A DNA stretch of 64,000 bases from Paracandidimonas soli (GTDB lineage: Bacteria > Pseudomonadota > Gammaproteobacteria > Burkholderiales > Burkholderiaceae_B). Position 1 is the stretch's first letter; every line of letters starts with the position of its first letter. The position numbers and the translations under genes are program-made. Positions 60,468 to 64,000 of this stretch are shown piece by piece. The DNA is taken from positions 62,001 to 126,000 of the forward strand of contig NZ_SMBX01000005.1 in NCBI RefSeq assembly GCF_004342005.1. The letters run 5' to 3'. A model generated the notes under the pieces. It searched no databases and had not been told where the DNA came from. It saw only the letters and a list, made by a program, of their open reading frames with translations.

Positions 60468-60995
60468 CTATTGCAGCGTGCCGGCGGGCTTGACGGCGCA
60501 GTCCGCTGTGGCGACCAGTGACCCGCCGAACCAGAAGGACAGCGGCAGTGTTTCGCCGGGCTGGGGGGGGCGGGACGGCTGCTCCAGCATGACATGGTTG
60601 CCGCGGGGCGAGAAATCCAGCGCGCCGCCGACGGGTATGGGAAGGCTGGGCAGGGTCTTCATCCCGCCGCCCTGGCTCGTATGCAGCATGGCGTGCCCGA
60701 AAACGGGGCTGCGCGCCGCATGCAGGGTCAGCGGTTTGTCGCCAGTGTTTTCCATGCGGAAGTAGGCCGCCGAGGGGAGGCCCGCGGGCATGGCGCGTAT
60801 CCAGCAGTCCCGGATCAGCAGGCCCTCGGGCGCCGTTGCCGAGGCGGGATCGGGAAATGCGTCGCCGGCGCCGTGCGCGTGGCCGGATGCATGCGTGTGC
60901 GCATGCGCGTGGTCCGCATGCTGGCGGGCCTGTACTGCCGGAGTGGCCAGCCAGGCGCAGAGCAGCAGTGCGAGGGGGGCGGGGATTTGTCTCAT
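60468..60995 (-). CDS. PCuAC copper chaperone with His-rich N-terminus, copy 2
   Basis: The 175-residue protein has a signal peptide followed by a histidine-rich stretch (HADHAHAHTHASGHAHGAG) and the PCuAC motif His101-X10-Met112-X21-His134-X-Met136. The histidine stretch is N-terminal, whereas copy 1 has it C-terminal, so the two are separate lineages rather than a recent duplication. It overlaps the membrane protein gene by four bases (ATGA). Confidence 0.92.
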   Translation of the reverse strand: MRQIPAPLALLLCAWLATPAVQARQHADHAHAHTHASGHAHGAGDAFPDPASATAPEGLLIRDCWIRAMPAGLPSAAYFRMENTGDKPLTLHAARSPVFGHAMLHTSQGGGMKTLPSLPIPVGGALDFSPRGNHVMLEQPSRPPQPGETLPLSFWFGGSLVATADCAVKPAGTLQ

Positions 60996-61594
60996 GGCTC
61001 GTTTGTCGGTGTCGTTGTGGTGCCGGAAGGCAGCGATGATTGTGCCAGCTTGCGCAGCCACCAGGCAAGGAAGATGAAAAGGATGCCGGCGCCCCAGGCC
61101 AGCAGGGCAATGCCGGCCAGTACCTGTTCGTTGGACTGGTAGGCGCTGCAGAGCTGTTGCGGCGCGGTCAGGTACAGCACGCCCATGAGGATGTTCATGC
61201 CCGACAGGTTCAGCACGAAGGCGAAGCGCACGATCGGGTGCAGCCGCGGCCATGCCCAGCCCGCCAGGCCGCCGGCCAGCAGCAGGCTGGCGACTTTCAG
61301 CATGGCCACGCGCCAGTCCAGGACGGCTGCGTCGAATACGACGGGCAGCATCCAGCACATGAGGCACAGCGAAGACAGCATCAGATTGGCGAGTCCCGCC
61401 TGGTTCCACGCGGAGAAGGCCTGGCGCGCGTCCGGCCTGACGTGCAGGGAGAACAGCCACCCGGCGAGGAACAGCGCCGGAATCTCCAGGGCCATGTGCA
61501 GCGCCATCGAGGCCTCCAGCCAGGGCCGCAGCAGGGCGAGGGCCAGCAATAGTCCCGTGGGCAGGGCGAGATGCGGGAGACGGGCGGTCTTCAT
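60992..61594 (-). CDS. Six-helix membrane protein of copper-oxidase operon
   Basis: The 200-residue protein has about six membrane helices (LPTGLLLALALLRPWL, LHMALEIPALFLAGWLFSLH, FVLNLSGMNILMGVLYLTAP and others). His and Met residues sit in or next to helices (ALHMALEIP, LCLMCW, NILMG), which would suit copper handling; I do not recognise a family beyond a loose resemblance to small CtaG-like proteins. It overlaps both neighbours by four bases, between SCO and PCuAC, so it belongs to copper delivery by context. Confidence 0.7.
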   Translation of the reverse strand: MKTARLPHLALPTGLLLALALLRPWLEASMALHMALEIPALFLAGWLFSLHVRPDARQAFSAWNQAGLANLMLSSLCLMCWMLPVVFDAAVLDWRVAMLKVASLLLAGGLAGWAWPRLHPIVRFAFVLNLSGMNILMGVLYLTAPQQLCSAYQSNEQVLAGIALLAWGAGILFIFLAWWLRKLAQSSLPSGTTTTPTNEP

Positions 61595-62223
61595 TGCAGC
61601 GCCTCCATGGCAAGCAGGTCGTCCAGCACCAGATCGGGCTGGTTGACGTCGTAGGCGCGCATGAGCCTGCTGGCTCCGTCGATCAGGAACAGCGCGGCAT
61701 TATGATCGTAGCCGCCCATGCCGTCCGGCAGGACGATGGCGTCGAACAGATCCAGCATGGGCTTCAGGGCGGACGACCGGGTCACGGTGGCGAATCTCCA
61801 ATGCGCGGGCTGGGCTCCCAACTGGTCGGCATAGCGCCGCAACTGTTCCGGTGTGTCAAAGGCGGGATCGAAGCTGAGCGTCAGCAACTGGACGCGGTCC
61901 CGCAGCCGACTCTCCAGGATGGCCTGCTGCAGGAATGCGAGGCCGGATGCGCTGGTGCGGCAGATGTCGATGCAGCGCGTATAGGCCAGCGTGGCGATGG
62001 TCCAGCGTCCGGACGGGCCGGGAAGCCCGGATAGCGGAAACTGGCGGAACTGCGCATCGATCATCGGCAGGTCCGGCAGGGGCCGGGGGGCGTCGGCCAG
62101 CGCGATGCGCCTGGCTGTATCGGCGGACAGGGCGCGGAAGCCATGGGTCACGGGATACAGCGCCGCCAGGAACAGCAGCAGGATCAGCGCCAGGGACAGG
62201 GAGGTCTTCTGCGGGGCTGTCAT
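61591..62223 (-). CDS. SCO1/SenC-like protein, copy 2
   Basis: The 210-residue protein has an N-terminal anchor (SLALILLLFLAALYPVTHGF) and a SCO-type thioredoxin fold with CIDIC (Cys84, Cys88) and the distal His in GGYDHNAALFLID. The first proline of CPDVC is lost, and the protein is much diverged from copy 1. It overlaps its neighbours by four bases at each end, in the order cytochrome c, SCO, membrane protein, PCuAC. Confidence 0.88.
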   Translation of the reverse strand: MTAPQKTSLSLALILLLFLAALYPVTHGFRALSADTARRIALADAPRPLPDLPMIDAQFRQFPLSGLPGPSGRWTIATLAYTRCIDICRTSASGLAFLQQAILESRLRDRVQLLTLSFDPAFDTPEQLRRYADQLGAQPAHWRFATVTRSSALKPMLDLFDAIVLPDGMGGYDHNAALFLIDGASRLMRAYDVNQPDLVLDDLLAMEALQ

Positions 62224-62798
62224 GGCGTATTCTCCTGCCCGCTGCCGGGCAAGGCCTGGAGGAAGCCGTGCAGTTCCTGCTCGCCGCGCCACGGATCGAT
62301 CCTGTCCGAAACCTCGTCACGGGCGCGCCGGACCAGGTCGGACGAAACCGGCGGGGCGGCATTGCTCCAGGCGGAGCGGATATAGTTCAGGACGGCGGTC
62401 GTTTCCTCGTCGGAAAACTGCGACTTGAAGCCCGGCATGACGCTGGTGTAGACCTGTCCGTCGACCGTGACGGCGCCCGTCATGCCCTGGAGCACGACCA
62501 GGGCCAGCCGCCGGGCGTCGCCGGTGACCCAGTCCGTGCCGTCGAGCGGCGGAAACACCTTGCCCAGGCCTTGTCCCGAGGGCTGGTGACAGGACTGGCA
62601 GGCGCCGGCGTACAGCGCCCGGCCATCGATCAATTGCGCGCGCTGCGCGTCGGGGACGGACGTATTGGCATAGGCCGGGATGGACTGCTCGCCCAGGGCC
62701 GTGTTGCTTTCCAGCGCGGGAAAAAACCGATAGCCGGCGGCCCAGACGAGCAGGCCCGCCGTAATGGCGATGGCGATGCGGAATACGGGTGTGCTCAT
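62220..62798 (-). CDS. Membrane-anchored cytochrome c
   Basis: The 192-residue protein has an N-terminal anchor (IAIAITAGLLVWAAGYRFFP) and one haem site CQSCH (Cys67, Cys70, His71) with the Met ligand in SVMPGFKSQFSDEE. The domain is of the type fused to or associated with oxidase subunit II. It is the first gene of the copper operon and faces the glutathione peroxidase gene 68 bp away. A C-terminal tail of about 40 residues follows the fold. Confidence 0.93.
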   Translation of the reverse strand: MSTPVFRIAIAITAGLLVWAAGYRFFPALESNTALGEQSIPAYANTSVPDAQRAQLIDGRALYAGACQSCHQPSGQGLGKVFPPLDGTDWVTGDARRLALVVLQGMTGAVTVDGQVYTSVMPGFKSQFSDEETTAVLNYIRSAWSNAAPPVSSDLVRRARDEVSDRIDPWRGEQELHGFLQALPGSGQENTP

Positions 62799-62866
62799 AG
62801 TGGCGACAGTTTACAGCGGGCGGGCAGGGAGATAGGATGGTGGCAACCTCACGACAAGGAACGATC

Positions 62867-63418
62867 ATGACGACGAATAAACCTCTGTACGATATTCCGC
62901 TCGCTTCCATCGACGGAAAGCCGGGCTCCCTGGCGGACTACCGGGGCAAGGTCCTGCTGGTGGTCAATGTGGCCTCCAAGTGCGGGCTGACGCCGCAGTA
63001 CGAAGGCCTGGAGGCGTTGTACCGCGCCCGCAAGGACGACGGTCTCGTCGTACTGGGCTTTCCCGCCAACAACTTCAAGGGCCAGGAGCCGGGCTCCGAT
63101 GCCGAGATCCGCAGTTTCTGCTCGACGAACTATGACGTCAGCTTTCCCATGTTCTCGAAAATCTCCGTGGCGGGCGACGACCGGCATCCGCTTTACGATA
63201 CGCTGACCGCCGCGCAGCCCGCGGCGACGGGCGAGGGGCCCATGCGCGAAAAGCTGGCCGGCTTCGGCATCCAGGGAAACCCGGCGCCGGAAGTGCTGTG
63301 GAATTTCGAGAAATTCCTGGTCGACCGCGAAGGCAAGGTCATCGGCCGCTTCTCGCCGGACGTGGCTCCGGACGACGCGCGTCTGGCAGCCGCCATCGAT
63401 GCGGCGTTGAAGGGCTAG
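62867..63418 (+). CDS. Glutathione peroxidase family protein (Cys type)
   Basis: The 183-residue thioredoxin-fold peroxidase has VNVASKCGLTPQYEGLEALY with catalytic Cys39, VLGFPANNFKGQEPG and the WNFEKFLVD signature with Trp and Asn of the tetrad. It has cysteine rather than selenocysteine and the long bacterial form (BtuE/BsaA-like) usually uses thioredoxin. AAGGA lies 7 nt before the ATG. A stem CCGGCGGG/CCCGCCGG just after the stop may end transcription. Confidence 0.94.
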   Translation: MTTNKPLYDIPLASIDGKPGSLADYRGKVLLVVNVASKCGLTPQYEGLEALYRARKDDGLVVLGFPANNFKGQEPGSDAEIRSFCSTNYDVSFPMFSKISVAGDDRHPLYDTLTAAQPAATGEGPMREKLAGFGIQGNPAPEVLWNFEKFLVDREGKVIGRFSPDVAPDDARLAAAIDAALKG

Positions 63419-63487
63419 GCTGTTGCCGGCGGGGAGGCAGCCCGCCGGTCCGCATGTCCATCCATGGCCTGTGCACGGATGGGCATG

Positions 63488-64000
63488 TTACTTTTCCGCA
63501 TCGGGCTCGGACAGGTGCAATAGCCCGATGGATTCCAGCGACAAATTCAGATGCTGCTTCATGGCCAGGACTGCGGCGTCGGCGTCATGGGCGATGATTG
63601 CCTGGCAGACCTTCTGGTGGCCTTCGAATGCATAGGAGCCGCGAGTCAATTGCTGCAGTGCCTGCATGCGCACGCGGTCCAGATGGATCTTGCTCTGCAG
63701 AACGACTTGCCACACGCCCGGCCGTCCGGCAATCCTTGCGATCAGGGCATGCATGGCCTCGTCCGCGGCCATGAATCGGCGGTGGTCGCCCGAACGCAGC
63801 GCGTCTTCCTGCATCTTCAGGTTGGCTTGCAGTTCGGCGGCGTCATCCTGGGTGAGCTTCGCAACCGCCTCGCGCACAAGCGCGCATTCCAGGTGTTCCC
63901 GTACGAACTGGGCATCGTAGACTTCCTGCAGGCGTATTGGAGCGACGTAGCTCCCGACTTGGGGGTAGATTTCCACCAGGCCGACTTCGGAAAGCCGGAG
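63488..64000 (-). CDS. GntR family regulator, FadR-type (5' part outside window)
   Basis: The visible 170 codons begin inside the winged helix (LRLSEVGLVEIYPQVGSYVA) and continue into an FCD ligand domain (VYDAQFVREHLECALVREAV, DEAMHALIARIAGRPGVWQV, FEGHQKVCQAIIAHDADAAV). The FCD domain binds a small organic acid with a metal. The gene continues past the right edge, so the N-terminal DNA-binding helices are missing from view. Confidence 0.88.
   Translation of the reverse strand, partial: LRLSEVGLVEIYPQVGSYVAPIRLQEVYDAQFVREHLECALVREAVAKLTQDDAAELQANLKMQEDALRSGDHRRFMAADEAMHALIARIAGRPGVWQVVLQSKIHLDRVRMQALQQLTRGSYAFEGHQKVCQAIIAHDADAAVLAMKQHLNLSLESIGLLHLSEPDAEK

Overview
The window is GC-rich DNA from a betaproteobacterium of the Alcaligenaceae, most likely Bordetella or a close relative such as Achromobacter. 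This rests on the housekeeping order greA, yhbY/rlmE, ftsH-folP-glmM, ppx/ppk, pstSCAB, on a Bug-type tricarboxylate receptor, and on a DUF2946-TonB receptor-PepSY operon known from Bordetella pertussis. I saw no rRNA, tRNA or CRISPR array.

Layout. 0-5.4 kb: a catabolic cluster (PLP-dependent deaminase/desulfhydrase, gamma-glutamyltransferase-like enzyme, amidohydrolase, MarR regulator, tautomerase) with two near-identical operator sites. 5.4-7.7 kb: IS3 relic, Bcr/CflA efflux transporter, HigBA-type toxin-antitoxin pair with a perfect operator. 7.7-14.2 kb: Bug-LeuC-LeuD-dehalogenase operon, separated from its probable divergent LysR regulator by an IS605-type TnpB element that has a LexA-like box and a tiny overlapping ribbon-helix-helix gene. 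14.3-25 kb: a four-gene RbbA-type ABC export system, a divergent TetR-esterase-hydrolase operon and a histidine phosphatase. 25-33 kb: a siderophore-uptake locus (AraC regulator, methyltransferase, FmdE-like exported protein, FyuA-like receptor, FptX-like and second MFS transporters) with four copies of a regulator motif and a Fur box. 33-41.9 kb: NCS2 permease and core housekeeping genes. 41-49.6 kb: ornithine-lipid acyltransferase, ppx, ppk and pstSCAB, with two Pho boxes; phoU is not next to pstB. 49.7-50.4 kb: small accessory patch. 50.4-56.7 kb: PepSY, TonB receptor, CruR leader, metal-dependent hydrolase, AzlCD. 57-62.8 kb: copper delivery to cytochrome oxidase, with two SCO proteins, two PCuAC chaperones, cytochromes c and two more CruR/DUF2946 leaders. 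The window ends in a glutathione peroxidase and a partial GntR regulator.

The points I find most worth pursuing are the three CruR-like copper-sensing leaders (one lacking its CXXC, one ahead of a Crp/Fnr regulator), the apparently SOS-linked RHH-TnpB element, the paired regulator sites in the siderophore locus with identical geometry, and an approximately 115-bp repeat with covarying hairpins at convergent gene ends.
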